NCBI RefSeq assembly: GCF_019703875.1
Contig: NZ_AP024110.1
Span: forward strand, 496,001 to 560,000
Length of the DNA: 64,000 bases
Reading direction: 5' to 3'
From: Methyloradius palustris
GTDB taxonomy: Bacteria > Pseudomonadota > Gammaproteobacteria > Burkholderiales > Methylophilaceae
Numbering within the stretch: the first letter of the stretch is position 1; each line of letters opens with the position of its first letter. Made by a program: the position numbers and the translations under genes. Of the stretch, positions 53,216-62,467 are shown piece by piece. The notes beneath the pieces are model-generated. The model searched no databases and was not told the DNA's origin. It was given only the letters and a program-made list of their open reading frames with translations.

Positions 53216-54085
53216 ATGTATTTTACTTTATGTATTTCTTTGTGTGCCCGAAAGAGCTTGCTGATCATATTAGTCATATGTTTAATTTCTGCTTGTGCTT
53301 TGAATAGTCCTGAGTTGCGCCGCGAACAATCTACAAAATTGGCTATTGATGCTGGCTGGCAAAGCGTCACACTAAATACAGGCAGTTTTTATCTTGCGGC
53401 TTTTGTACCTCCGACTCTCCAGCATGCAGAAACATTGACGATTTACATTGAAGGAGATGGTATGGCCTGGGTCGATCGCTCTACACCTTCATTTGACCCT
53501 ACCCCGCGAGACCCATTGGCTTTAAAACTGGCCTTGAGTGACCCCATAAAGAATGCCGTCTATCTCGCTCGGCCATGCCAGTATGTGATCGGGGCAGATC
53601 AACAGAACTGTGGGCAAAAATATTGGACGGACAGTAGGTTTGCGCCAGAAGTGATTGCAGCCAGTAATCAGGCGATCAGCCAATTGAAGTCACGCTATCA
53701 AGCCAAGCATATAAGACTGGTTGGCTATTCTGGCGGAGCTGCCGTGGCGACATTGGTGGCTGCGCAACGAGATGATATTGAGATGCTGGTGACGGTAGCA
53801 GGTAACCTGGATACAGCATTTTGGACTGAGGCTAATCACCTTTCTCCATTAACAGGCTCGCTCAATCCAGCGGACGCTTGGCAAAGCCTGCAAGTCATCA
53901 AACAGCGCCATTATGTGGGTGGTCAAGATAAAGTGATTGGTGTGTCTGTTGCCCGTAGCTATACAGATCGATTCGATAGTGGACACCAGCCACCAATTAC
54001 CGTGATTGCTGATTTCGACCACCATTGTTGCTGGGTTGATAGATGGCCGCAAATTGTTAAGAGTAATTTCTCAGACGCACATTAA
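53216..54085 (+). CDS. Lipoprotein alpha/beta hydrolase
   Basis: A 289-residue protein with a signal peptide and lipobox (ISAC, about residue 27) and an alpha/beta-hydrolase fold: nucleophile elbow LVGYSGGAAVATLVAA (Ser in GYSGG), LTIYIEGDGMAW in the oxyanion region, and a late His in DFDHHCCWVDRW. Paired Cys residues (ARPCQY, QNCGQK) may form a disulfide, fitting an envelope location. It follows the divergent GNAT gene by 61 bases. The substrate is unknown; esterase or thioesterase activity is plausible. Confidence 0.8.
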   Translation: MYFTLCISLCARKSLLIILVICLISACALNSPELRREQSTKLAIDAGWQSVTLNTGSFYLAAFVPPTLQHAETLTIYIEGDGMAWVDRSTPSFDPTPRDPLALKLALSDPIKNAVYLARPCQYVIGADQQNCGQKYWTDSRFAPEVIAASNQAISQLKSRYQAKHIRLVGYSGGAAVATLVAAQRDDIEMLVTVAGNLDTAFWTEANHLSPLTGSLNPADAWQSLQVIKQRHYVGGQDKVIGVSVARSYTDRFDSGHQPPITVIADFDHHCCWVDRWPQIVKSNFSDAH

Positions 54086-54115
54086 AGCGCGTTTATCGAC
54101 AGGCCTATTTAGCCG

Positions 54116-55678
54116 TTAGTGCGCGACTACGTCTTTGGATGACGATATTATCTTCTCAGGCCTTGCCAACCATAGAATGCCTATCATCACCAAGCAGATA
54201 AACGACGAAACATAAAAGATATCATCCGCTGAAAAGGTGAAGGCTTGTTGATTGATGAGCTGATTGATCTGGGTCTTGGCCTGTTCGAATGAAAGCCCAC
54301 TCTGCTGCATTTTATTGATGGTATCCGTCGCAACTGCATCATAAGGGGTGATGTGCTCAATCAGTTGTGCATGGTGCAGCGTCGCGCGGTTATCCCATAC
54401 AGTGGTCGCGATTGAAGTGCCGAATGCACCTGCGGTAATCCGCACGAAATTGGATAAGCCTGAAGCTGCAGGTATCTGGTCTGGGCGTAAGCCAGATAGC
54501 GTTAAACTGACCAGCGGGATGAAGAAAAATGCCATTGCAATTCCCTGGATAATCGTGGGCGTGAGCATGGCATATACATCAGTTTGCGTAGTGAAGTTTG
54601 AGCGCATCCAGAACACCAGTGCAAATACCAAAAAGGCTACGCTTGCCAATATTCGCGGGTCTACTTTCCCCACGCTTTTACCAACAATAGGCGAGAATAC
54701 AATGGCAAGAATACCTACTGGCGCAGTGACCAAACCAGCCCATGTGGCGGTGTAGCCCATGTATTGTTGCAGCCAGAGCGGCAGCAGCACGACATTGCCG
54801 AAGAACACGCCATAACCTAACGACAGCGTAATCACGCCAATACTGAAATTGCGTTTTTGAAACAGACGCAGGTTGACTACTGGGTGTTTGTCCGTCAATT
54901 CCCAGATCAAAAATAATATAAATCCAACCACTGCTGTGGCACTTAATCCAATAATTAGCGGAGAAGTGAACCAGTCCAGTTCTTTGCCCTTATCCAGCGC
55001 GACTTGCAGTGAGCCTACCCAGATCACCAATAAGCTTAGGCCGACAAAGTCGACGGGTAATTTACGTATCGGCGTTTCGCGTTTGCGGTAAATGATCCAC
55101 GTCACCCATGCCGAGGCGATGCCAATCGGTATGTTGATGTAAAAAATCCAGGGCCAGGAGAAGTTGTCGGTAATGTAGCCGCCAAGCAAAGGCCCCATGA
55201 TAGGGGCAACCAATGTCGTCAGCGACCACATGGCGAGTGCGGTGCCAGACTTGCTAGACGGATAGCTGGATAACAACAGCGATTGAGAGAGCGGAATCAT
55301 CGGCCCAGCGACAGCACCTTGAATGATTCGAAAGAAAATCAGCATGCCGATAGACGGCGCAAATCCACATAACAACGAGGCCAGCGAGAATAAGAGCACC
55401 GACCATGTGAATAGCTTAACTGCCCCAAACCGCATGGTGAGCCAGCCTGTGAGCGGAATCGAAATGGCATTGGCGACAGCAAACGAGGTGATCACCCATG
55501 TCGCTTGGTTGGGTGAAACACCCAAGTTACCTGCAATCGCAGGCAGCGACACATTGGCGATGGAGGTATCCAGCACATTCATGAACGTCGCCAGTGAAAG
55601 TACCAGCGTGCCAAGTGCTAGCTGCCCACCCTTTAATGGGGCGGGTTGGCTGGTTGCCAGATTGCTATCTTGAGCCAT
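54116..55678 (-). CDS. emrB: EmrB-type multidrug transporter (DHA2 family)
   Basis: A 520-residue, 14-helix major facilitator. Family signatures: LDTSIANVSLPAIAGNLG in helix 1, WVITSFAVANAISIPLTGWL, RIIQGAVAGPMIPLSQSLLL (motif C region), and IFYINIPIGIASA. It exports hydrophobic toxins using proton flux through a tripartite complex with the adaptor and outer-membrane factor encoded in the same minus-strand operon. It is the last gene, 18 bases after emrA. Confidence 0.94.
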   Translation of the reverse strand: MAQDSNLATSQPAPLKGGQLALGTLVLSLATFMNVLDTSIANVSLPAIAGNLGVSPNQATWVITSFAVANAISIPLTGWLTMRFGAVKLFTWSVLLFSLASLLCGFAPSIGMLIFFRIIQGAVAGPMIPLSQSLLLSSYPSSKSGTALAMWSLTTLVAPIMGPLLGGYITDNFSWPWIFYINIPIGIASAWVTWIIYRKRETPIRKLPVDFVGLSLLVIWVGSLQVALDKGKELDWFTSPLIIGLSATAVVGFILFLIWELTDKHPVVNLRLFQKRNFSIGVITLSLGYGVFFGNVVLLPLWLQQYMGYTATWAGLVTAPVGILAIVFSPIVGKSVGKVDPRILASVAFLVFALVFWMRSNFTTQTDVYAMLTPTIIQGIAMAFFFIPLVSLTLSGLRPDQIPAASGLSNFVRITAGAFGTSIATTVWDNRATLHHAQLIEHITPYDAVATDTINKMQQSGLSFEQAKTQINQLINQQAFTFSADDIFYVSSFICLVMIGILWLARPEKIISSSKDVVAH

Positions 55679-55696
55679 TTGATTATCTACAGACTG

Positions 55697-56968
55697 CTAT
55701 GACTTTGTGCCGTGATGAGTACGTGAAACTGATTTTTCAATCGCGCCAGTTTCAGAAGCGTTGCCGCTATTCTTGCTGATGATGTTTTTCACCAATGCAT
55801 CAGCGGCAGCTACCTGTGCATTCATCTGAACTGTCGTCGATACTGGTGTGGTTCTTGATACATCAGCGAGCAGTTTGCCACTGCTATCACTAGTGTCTAC
55901 TTTTGCATCAATTGATAGCCCGATGCGTAAAGGATGCGTTTTCAGTTGATCCTTATCCAGCTCGATACGCACAGGGATACGTTGCACGATTTTGATCCAG
56001 TTACCTGTGGCATTCTGTGCTGGCAGCAATGAAAAGGCAGCGCCAGTGCCAGCGCCCAAGCCAGCGATATGGCCTGTGTATTCCACCTTACTGCCATAAA
56101 TGTCCGCATAGACTTCTACAGGCTGGCCGATGCGCATGCCTTTTAGCTGGCCTTCCTTAAAATTGGCATCCACCCAAAGTTGATCGAGTGGGATGATTGC
56201 CATCAGTGGCGAGCCTGTCTGTATATGTTGCCCGATTTGTACGCTGCGTTTTGCTAACTGGCCAGCGGCGGGGGCAGTAATATCGCACCGTTCTCTTGCT
56301 AGATAAGCTTCGCGCACATGTGCTGCTGCAGCCTCTACATTCGGGTGGGTTTCAACGGTTGTGCCTTCAGTTTGCGCATGGCTTGAAGTGAGTTGTTCTT
56401 GCGCGCCGATCAGGCTGGACTGGGCTGATGACATAGCGCTGAGTGCATTATTCAGTGTGGTTTGCGCGTGTTCGACTTCTTCTTTAGAAACCGCTCCTGT
56501 GGATACGACCGCCTGCCGGCGTTGTAAGTCTTCTCTCGCTTTATCTACATCTGTTTTGGTTCTGGCCAGGTCGGCTTTACGCTCATTCAGGCTCGCAGAA
56601 ACAATCGCGTTATTAGCATACAGAGTGCGAGCTTGGCGCACCGCTTGTGCAAGCTCGGCTTCTGATTGTTTTAGTGCTACTTCTGCGTCATTAGGGTCAA
56701 GTCTGAGCAATACTTTGCCTGCAGTCACATAATCGGTATCGTCGGCATTGATCTCCACCACCGTGCCATTCACTTGCGGCGTGATCTGGATCACATTACC
56801 TGCCACATAGGCATCATCTGTCGATTGGTAATGGCTTGCGACCAAATACCAGTAGAAGCCCCAGATGGTTACTGCAACTAGCGCGATGATCGCAACGACA
56901 ATCAGCATCAGCTTTCTTTTGCCATTGCCGTTTGTTTCTGAAGGAATTGTTTGATTAGACTCACTCAT
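55697..56968 (-). CDS. emrA: EmrA-type membrane fusion protein
   Basis: A 423-residue periplasmic adaptor with one N-terminal membrane anchor (about 20-42), a biotinyl-lipoyl-like half-motif (STDDAYVAGNVIQITPQVNG), a long coiled coil (about 95-210), and the second half (DITAPAAGQLAKRSVQIGQH, VDANFKEGQLKGMRIGQPVE). It links EmrB in the inner membrane to the outer-membrane factor. An unusual Thr/Gly/Ser-rich C-terminal tail (about 365-423) goes beyond the standard EmrA length. Confidence 0.94.
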   Translation of the reverse strand: MSESNQTIPSETNGNGKRKLMLIVVAIIALVAVTIWGFYWYLVASHYQSTDDAYVAGNVIQITPQVNGTVVEINADDTDYVTAGKVLLRLDPNDAEVALKQSEAELAQAVRQARTLYANNAIVSASLNERKADLARTKTDVDKAREDLQRRQAVVSTGAVSKEEVEHAQTTLNNALSAMSSAQSSLIGAQEQLTSSHAQTEGTTVETHPNVEAAAAHVREAYLARERCDITAPAAGQLAKRSVQIGQHIQTGSPLMAIIPLDQLWVDANFKEGQLKGMRIGQPVEVYADIYGSKVEYTGHIAGLGAGTGAAFSLLPAQNATGNWIKIVQRIPVRIELDKDQLKTHPLRIGLSIDAKVDTSDSSGKLLADVSRTTPVSTTVQMNAQVAAADALVKNIISKNSGNASETGAIEKSVSRTHHGTKS

Positions 56969-57022
56969 GTTGGAAGTCGCCTTGAAGATATTAAAAGATT
57001 AAGAAGTTGGCTAAATGTCGTT

Positions 57023-58486
57023 CTATGACGGGTGATTGCTATCAGTCGTTACTGTGTTGGGCTTGCTATAACCGCCACCCAGACTTCTGATAAGGGCGAT
57101 ATTGAGGTTCAGTGTACGAGCCTGTAGATTCACCGAGCGGCTACGCTCACGTATCAATGCGTCTTCTGCAGTCAATACTGTGAGGTAATTGGTCAGGCCT
57201 GCCTCATAGCGTATGGTCGATAGTTTGTAGGCAGACTCAGTAGCATTGAGCGCAGCTTGCTGGTCTGCGGATTGCAGGCGAATATTCTGGATGGATGTCA
57301 TCTGGTCTGCAATATCATGGATTGCTTCTACCAGTACCTGGTTGTAGCTGGCGATGGCAATATCAAGGTCAGTGTTCTTGATTTGCAACTGGGCACGTAA
57401 CTTACCTGCGTCAAATATAGGCAGATGGATGGCAGGGCCAACACCCAAAACTGTACTGCCTGATTCAAGGAACTTGGATAAGCCAAATGATGAAAGACCG
57501 ATCATGGCTGACAGACTCACATTCGGATAAAAATCGGCATGTGTTACTGCAATATCAGCTGTAGCGGCGTTGACTCGGGCATTTGCTGCAGCCAGATCTG
57601 GGCGGCGAGCGATCAGGTCTATAGGGATGTCATCAGGGAATGCTTGTAGAGTAATGGCAGGTAGTGCTGGCTCAAGTGTATTCAGGGTTTGTGGTGCCTG
57701 AAGTGTCAATGCAGCCAGAGCGTTACGGCTTAGTTCAACAGATTCAGTGGCAGTCTGAACATCAACGCGCGCTGAAGCTAGGTTACCTTTGCCTTGTTGC
57801 AGTTCAACATTGGTATCTAGTCCAGTCTTGATTCTTGCGTTGACCAGACTTAACTCTTGCTCGCGCTGCTTGAGTGTTTGTATGGCAAGTTTTTGCTGTT
57901 CCACTTGCTGCGCAAGCTGATAATAGGTTTGTGCGACGGCCGTTGATATCATCAATTTTGCAGCAGCAATCTCAGCTTGTGCGGCTTCAGTCTGCGACAG
58001 TGCAGATTGTAGTGCGCTGCGATTCTTGCCCCAGAAATCCAGATCCCATGAGGCGTTGAGCGAGCCGTTGGCGATGTTCTGATAAGAACCGCCGTAAGGT
58101 GGTGGGTAGAAAGAGTTCTCAGAAAGGCGTTGGCGGCTAATATCAACACTACCATTCACTTGTGGGTAGATCGCAGATCTAGCAGCATTCGCATATGCAC
58201 TCGCGCTTTCCATGCGTTTGGCGGCAATCACCACGTTAGGGTTATCGCGCAGCGCTTGTTCGATCAGTTGATTAAGCATGGGGTCATTGAAGCTTTGCCA
58301 CCATTCAGTGACTGGCCATTGATTAAACTTTCCCTGCGCCCCAAGCGTTTTTGCCTCACGCTGCGATTGGTCATGCTGTATGCCCTGTGTGCTGATACAG
58401 CCCGTCATAACGCTGAGTATCAGAGCTGAGGCCAGTATTTTTCTGCTCAGGCCATACTGCTTATATGTATGAATATTAGTCGGCAT
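57023..58486 (-). CDS. NodT-family outer-membrane factor lipoprotein
   Basis: A 487-residue TolC-like efflux channel. Its N-terminus has a lipobox (SVMTGC), then VTEWWQSFNDPMLNQLIEQAL, SWDLDFWGKNRSALQSALSQ, and the second repeat with PIDLIARRPDLAAANARVNA. Two internally repeated efflux domains form the barrel and alpha-helical tunnel. It starts six bases after marR and precedes emrA, completing a marR-OMF-emrA-emrB operon. Confidence 0.94.
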   Translation of the reverse strand: MPTNIHTYKQYGLSRKILASALILSVMTGCISTQGIQHDQSQREAKTLGAQGKFNQWPVTEWWQSFNDPMLNQLIEQALRDNPNVVIAAKRMESASAYANAARSAIYPQVNGSVDISRQRLSENSFYPPPYGGSYQNIANGSLNASWDLDFWGKNRSALQSALSQTEAAQAEIAAAKLMISTAVAQTYYQLAQQVEQQKLAIQTLKQREQELSLVNARIKTGLDTNVELQQGKGNLASARVDVQTATESVELSRNALAALTLQAPQTLNTLEPALPAITLQAFPDDIPIDLIARRPDLAAANARVNAATADIAVTHADFYPNVSLSAMIGLSSFGLSKFLESGSTVLGVGPAIHLPIFDAGKLRAQLQIKNTDLDIAIASYNQVLVEAIHDIADQMTSIQNIRLQSADQQAALNATESAYKLSTIRYEAGLTNYLTVLTAEDALIRERSRSVNLQARTLNLNIALIRSLGGGYSKPNTVTTDSNHPS

Positions 58487-58492
58487 ATTGAC

Positions 58493-59029
58493 CTAACTTT
58501 CTTCGTTCGCTTTGATGCGCCTGAGTAGCGACTTCAGTGTATTCACTTCCTCATTGGTGAAGCCGCGTAAATGATGGTTAAAGCTTTCCGCAATCACATA
58601 AGGGACTTTGGCTGCGAATTCTTTACCAGTGTCAGTGAGTTCGAGATAGATGATTCGTCTGTCTTTCTCGCAGCGGTTGCGGCAGATCAAGCCTTTGGAT
58701 TCAAGCCTGTCTAGCATGCGTGTCATAGTGCTGGTATCTACACCAGAGCATCTTGAAAGCTCAGCTGCTGTGCGCCCTTTACCATGGGCAATCAGTAAGA
58801 GCGGGGCCCACTGCAAGGCAGTTAAATCGATACCTGCCATTTTTGTATCAATGGTGCGATTCAGTGCCAGCTGTGCATGCTTGATCAAATAGCCGATCGA
58901 TTCCTCAATTACGTAGTTGTGTCCGTTGTAGAACTCTAGTGGGCCGACAGCAGCTAAGCCAGCATCATTGACCTCGACATCACTTGAATTCAGATCAGAA
59001 TCAAAAGGTGTTGTTTTATTAATCATCAT
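58493..59029 (-). CDS. MarR-family transcriptional regulator
   Basis: A 178-residue winged-helix repressor: QWAPLLLIAHGKGRTAAELS, DTSTMTRMLDRLESKGLICR (recognition helix) and RNRCEKDRRIIYLELTDTGK (wing). The N-terminal extension of about 45 residues is longer than usual. I place the start at ATG 59029, not at the further TTG/ATG codons, because a strong promoter (TTGACA, 16-base spacer, TATTAT) with a palindrome in its spacer lies at 59036-59063; the transcript would begin at or next to this ATG. It probably represses its own efflux operon and perhaps the divergent RND operon, with release by a drug-like ligand. Confidence 0.88.
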   Translation of the reverse strand: MMINKTTPFDSDLNSSDVEVNDAGLAAVGPLEFYNGHNYVIEESIGYLIKHAQLALNRTIDTKMAGIDLTALQWAPLLLIAHGKGRTAAELSRCSGVDTSTMTRMLDRLESKGLICRNRCEKDRRIIYLELTDTGKEFAAKVPYVIAESFNHHLRGFTNEEVNTLKSLLRRIKANEES

Positions 59030-59035
59030 GGGTAT

Positions 59036-59063
59036 ATAATACTGCATATGCAGCAATTGTCAA
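59036..59063 (-). promoter_or_regulatory. marR promoter with palindromic operator
   Basis: On the minus strand: TTGACA (59063-59058), 16 bases, TATTAT (59041-59036). The spacer contains the perfect palindrome CTGCATATGCAG (59042-59053), and a further half-site ATGCAGT follows at 59063-59069 on the plus strand. This fits autorepression by the MarR protein. Confidence 0.8.
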
Positions 59064-59260
59064 TGCAGTAATTGGTGGAGCAGTGATTAACAATAAGTTC
59101 TGTATCAATCGTATGTAGTAACAATATGTAGCAGTCATTGTTTTGCAAATCATTCGTGGCATATTAGAAACAGAATAAGACGCGCATACATCAGCTACAA
59201 CAAATAAATTTTTGACTAGATTTACTCAACCTTAGATTCACGAAATACAGGGAAATTTGC

Positions 59261-62200
59261 ATGATCGGTATCGTCAGCATTGCCTTAAAACGGCCTTATA
59301 CCTTTGTGGTGATGGCTTTGCTCATGTTGATTGTGGGTGTGTTATCGGCACTGCGTACGCCCGTTGATATTTTCCCTGAGATCAGAATCCCCGTCATTGC
59401 CGTAGTTTGGCAATACACAGGCTTACCACCAGATGAGATGGCTGGCCGCATTACCACCTTATACGAGCGCGTACTCACGACCACGGTCAATGATATTGAG
59501 CATATCGAAGCTAATTCCTATACAGGTTTTGGTATCGTCAAAATCTATTTCCAGCCTGGGGTCAATATCGCAACAGCGAATGCCCAAGTGACTGCTGTTT
59601 CACAAGTGGTCACAAGGCAGATGCCGACTGGCACTACGCCTCCACTGATTCTTAACTACAGTGCTTCTACGGTGCCGATTCTGCAGATAGCATTGTCAGG
59701 TAAGGGCTTGTCAGAACAGGCGCTAGGCGATCTAGGCTTAAATACCATACGTACACGGCTGGTAACAGTGCCTGGGGCTGCTGTTCCTTACCCATTTGGA
59801 GGGAAAACCCGCCAAGTGCAAATCGACCTGAACCCGCAAGCGATGCAGGCGCGTGGGCTTTCTGCGCAGGATATTTCTTCTGCTTTGGCAGCACAGAATC
59901 TTATCCTGCCTGTTGGTACGCAGAAGATTGGCAGTTACGAGTACAGCATGCGACTCAATAATTCTGCCAAAGATATTGAGCAACTCAATAACCTGCCGAT
60001 TAAGACGGTGAATGGCGCAACGATCTATATGCGTGACGTTGCTACCGTGCGTGATGGTAACCCTCCACAAACCAATATCGTGCATGTGGATGGCGGTCGT
60101 TCTGTATTGATGTCTGTGTTGAAAAATGGTGCTACTTCAACGCTGGATATTGTTTCTGGTATCAAGGCCAAGTTGGATGAGATCAAGCCTACCTTGCCTG
60201 AAGCCTTAGTGGTTTCGCCGATAAACGATCAGTCTTTATTCGTCCGTGCTGCCATTACTGGCGTAGGGGTTGAGGGTGTGATTGCTGCGGCCTTAACTAG
60301 CCTGATGATCTTGTTGTTCCTTGGTAGCTGGCGCTCTACAGTCATTATTGCAATTTCCATCCCGCTTTCTATTCTCGGCGCAATCATCGGCTTGTCTATG
60401 ATAGGCGAGACCCTGAATATCATGACCTTGGGCGGCCTTGCGCTTGCAGTAGGTATTTTGGTGGATGATGCGACAGTGACAATCGAGAGTATTGAATGGC
60501 ATCTGGAGCATGGTAAAGAGGTGGAGACAGCCATCATGGATGGTGCAGCTCAGATCGTTACCCCAGCCTTCGTCTCGCTGCTTTGTATCTGTATCGTGTT
60601 TGTGCCGATGTTCTTCCTGGATGGTATCGCCCGCTTTTTATTCGTGCCGATGGCCGAAGCGGTGATGTTTGCCATGGTGACCTCGTTTATCCTATCACGT
60701 ACTCTAGTGCCTACCATGGCGAAATATCTGCTCAAGAAGCATGATCAATCACATGGTGATGGCGAAAAAGCTGCTTCAAGCAATCCGTTTGTAAATTTTC
60801 AGCGTGGCTTTGAGAGGCACTTTGAGCATGTGCGTGCTGGCTACAGAGAACTGCTTGAGATGGCGATTGATCATCGCAGGATTTTTGTGTTCTTATTTAT
60901 GGCATTCGTTTTGCTGTCGTCGGCGCTCATTCCATTCCTTGGTCGTAACTTTTTCCCTGCCGTAGACAGTGGGCAGATACTGATGCATGCACGGGTGCCT
61001 GTTGGTACCCGTGTTGAAGAAACTGCCTCAAGGTTCGCTGCGATACAAGATGCGATCAAGCAGGTGATTCCCGCGGACCAAATTACCACCATGGTTGATA
61101 ATATTGGTATGCCAGTCAGTGGTATCAACATGACTTACAACAACACTGGTCTGATCGGTTCGCAGGACGGCGATATACAGATCGCGCTGAAAGAGGGGCA
61201 TAGACCAACGGCTGAGTACGTTAAAGAGTTGCGTGAGCGTTTGCCGCGCGAATTCCCAGGCACTACTTTTTCATTCCCGCCAGCTGATATTGTCAGCCAG
61301 ATTCTGAATTTTGGCTCACCTGCACCGATTGATCTGCAGATTCGTGGCGGTAAGCTGGATGCTGATTTTGATTATGCCAATAAGCTCATTGGCAAGATTC
61401 GGCTGGTACCAGGTGTGGCTGATGTACGTATTCAGCAGTCGCGCAAAAGCCCGCTGTTTGAGATCAATGTTGACCGCACACGCGCCCAACAAGTGGGCGT
61501 TTCTACCCGTGATGTGACGAACAATTTGGTGGTGAATCTGGCGGGTAGCTCACAAGTCTCGCCTACCTTCTGGCTCAACCCGACCAACGGCGTGTCTTAC
61601 CCTATCGTGATACAAACGCCACAATATCGTATGGATACGCTGTCTGCCTTATCAAGCTTACCAATCAGTGGCACCAATGCTAGTGGCGACGATATCAGCA
61701 GCCCGCAAACACTTGGTGGAATCGCCAGCTTTAAGCGCGGCATCACCAATGCTGTGGTGAGCCAATACGATATTCAATCGATGGTGCAGATTAATGCCAC
61801 TACGCAAGGGCGAGATCTTGGCGCAGTCGCAAAAGACATTAGGCAGATTATCGATGACACTGCTGACCAAGTGCCTAAAGGCGCTAAAGTCGAGTTGCTC
61901 GGCCAGGTAAAAACCATGAATAGTGCTTTCTCTGGGCTGCTGTTTGGCCTGCTAGGCGCGATCGTATTGATTTACCTCTTGATCGTTGTCAACTTCCAGT
62001 CATGGAGTGATCCATTCGTCATCATCACGGCATTGCCGGCGGCATTGGCAGGTATTGTTTGGATGTTGTTTATCACTTACACACCGCTTTCAGTACCCGC
62101 ATTAACTGGGGCGATCATGTGTATGGGCGTAGCCACAGCCAATAGTGTGCTGGTGATTAGCTTTGCCCGCGAAAAACTGGATGAACTTGGCGATGCCACC

Positions 62201-62467
62201 AAAGCAGCACTTGAGGCAGGTTTTGTGCGCTTCCGTCCAGTATTGATGACAGCACTCGCCATGATGATTGGTATGGGCCCAATGGCCCTAGGCCTAGGCG
62301 ATGGTGGTGAGCAAAATGCACCGCTTGGTCGTGCCGTGATTGGTGGTTTGCTGTTTGCGACTATCGCCACCCTGATTTTTGTACCCGTTGTGTTCAGCAT
62401 TGTGCATCGCAACTATAAGAAACCTATTGCAACACCGAATACTCTTGGAGAGCCACATGCCATCTAA
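59261..62467 (+). CDS. RND multidrug efflux pump (HAE1-like)
   Basis: A 1068-residue proton-driven inner-membrane pump with 12 membrane helices and two large periplasmic loops. Visible: the N-terminal ALKRPYTFVVMALLMLIVGV, VDIFPEIRIPVIAVVWQYTG, and the helix-4 proton relay GGLALAVGILVDDATVTIES with paired Asp. The second half has GAIMCMGVATANSVLVISFA and an intact C-terminal bundle. An AGGGA ribosome site precedes the ATG. It starts a plus-strand operon (RND-MFP-OMF) divergent from marR across about 230 bases. The order, with the pump before the adaptor, is seen in several betaproteobacterial systems. Substrates are unknown. Confidence 0.95.
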   Translation: MIGIVSIALKRPYTFVVMALLMLIVGVLSALRTPVDIFPEIRIPVIAVVWQYTGLPPDEMAGRITTLYERVLTTTVNDIEHIEANSYTGFGIVKIYFQPGVNIATANAQVTAVSQVVTRQMPTGTTPPLILNYSASTVPILQIALSGKGLSEQALGDLGLNTIRTRLVTVPGAAVPYPFGGKTRQVQIDLNPQAMQARGLSAQDISSALAAQNLILPVGTQKIGSYEYSMRLNNSAKDIEQLNNLPIKTVNGATIYMRDVATVRDGNPPQTNIVHVDGGRSVLMSVLKNGATSTLDIVSGIKAKLDEIKPTLPEALVVSPINDQSLFVRAAITGVGVEGVIAAALTSLMILLFLGSWRSTVIIAISIPLSILGAIIGLSMIGETLNIMTLGGLALAVGILVDDATVTIESIEWHLEHGKEVETAIMDGAAQIVTPAFVSLLCICIVFVPMFFLDGIARFLFVPMAEAVMFAMVTSFILSRTLVPTMAKYLLKKHDQSHGDGEKAASSNPFVNFQRGFERHFEHVRAGYRELLEMAIDHRRIFVFLFMAFVLLSSALIPFLGRNFFPAVDSGQILMHARVPVGTRVEETASRFAAIQDAIKQVIPADQITTMVDNIGMPVSGINMTYNNTGLIGSQDGDIQIALKEGHRPTAEYVKELRERLPREFPGTTFSFPPADIVSQILNFGSPAPIDLQIRGGKLDADFDYANKLIGKIRLVPGVADVRIQQSRKSPLFEINVDRTRAQQVGVSTRDVTNNLVVNLAGSSQVSPTFWLNPTNGVSYPIVIQTPQYRMDTLSALSSLPISGTNASGDDISSPQTLGGIASFKRGITNAVVSQYDIQSMVQINATTQGRDLGAVAKDIRQIIDDTADQVPKGAKVELLGQVKTMNSAFSGLLFGLLGAIVLIYLLIVVNFQSWSDPFVIITALPAALAGIVWMLFITYTPLSVPALTGAIMCMGVATANSVLVISFAREKLDELGDATKAALEAGFVRFRPVLMTALAMMIGMGPMALGLGDGGEQNAPLGRAVIGGLLFATIATLIFVPVVFSIVHRNYKKPIATPNTLGEPHAI

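Noticed and set aside
59030..59056. Upstream start codons (TTG 59056, ATG 59047) for the MarR protein
   Set aside because: They lie within the -10/-35 region of a strong promoter and in the operator palindrome, so they are unlikely to be in the mRNA.
62379..62456. N-terminal extension of the RND adaptor
   Set aside because: It lies within the pump gene and encodes sequence unlike adaptor signal regions; ATG 62457 has its own ribosome site.
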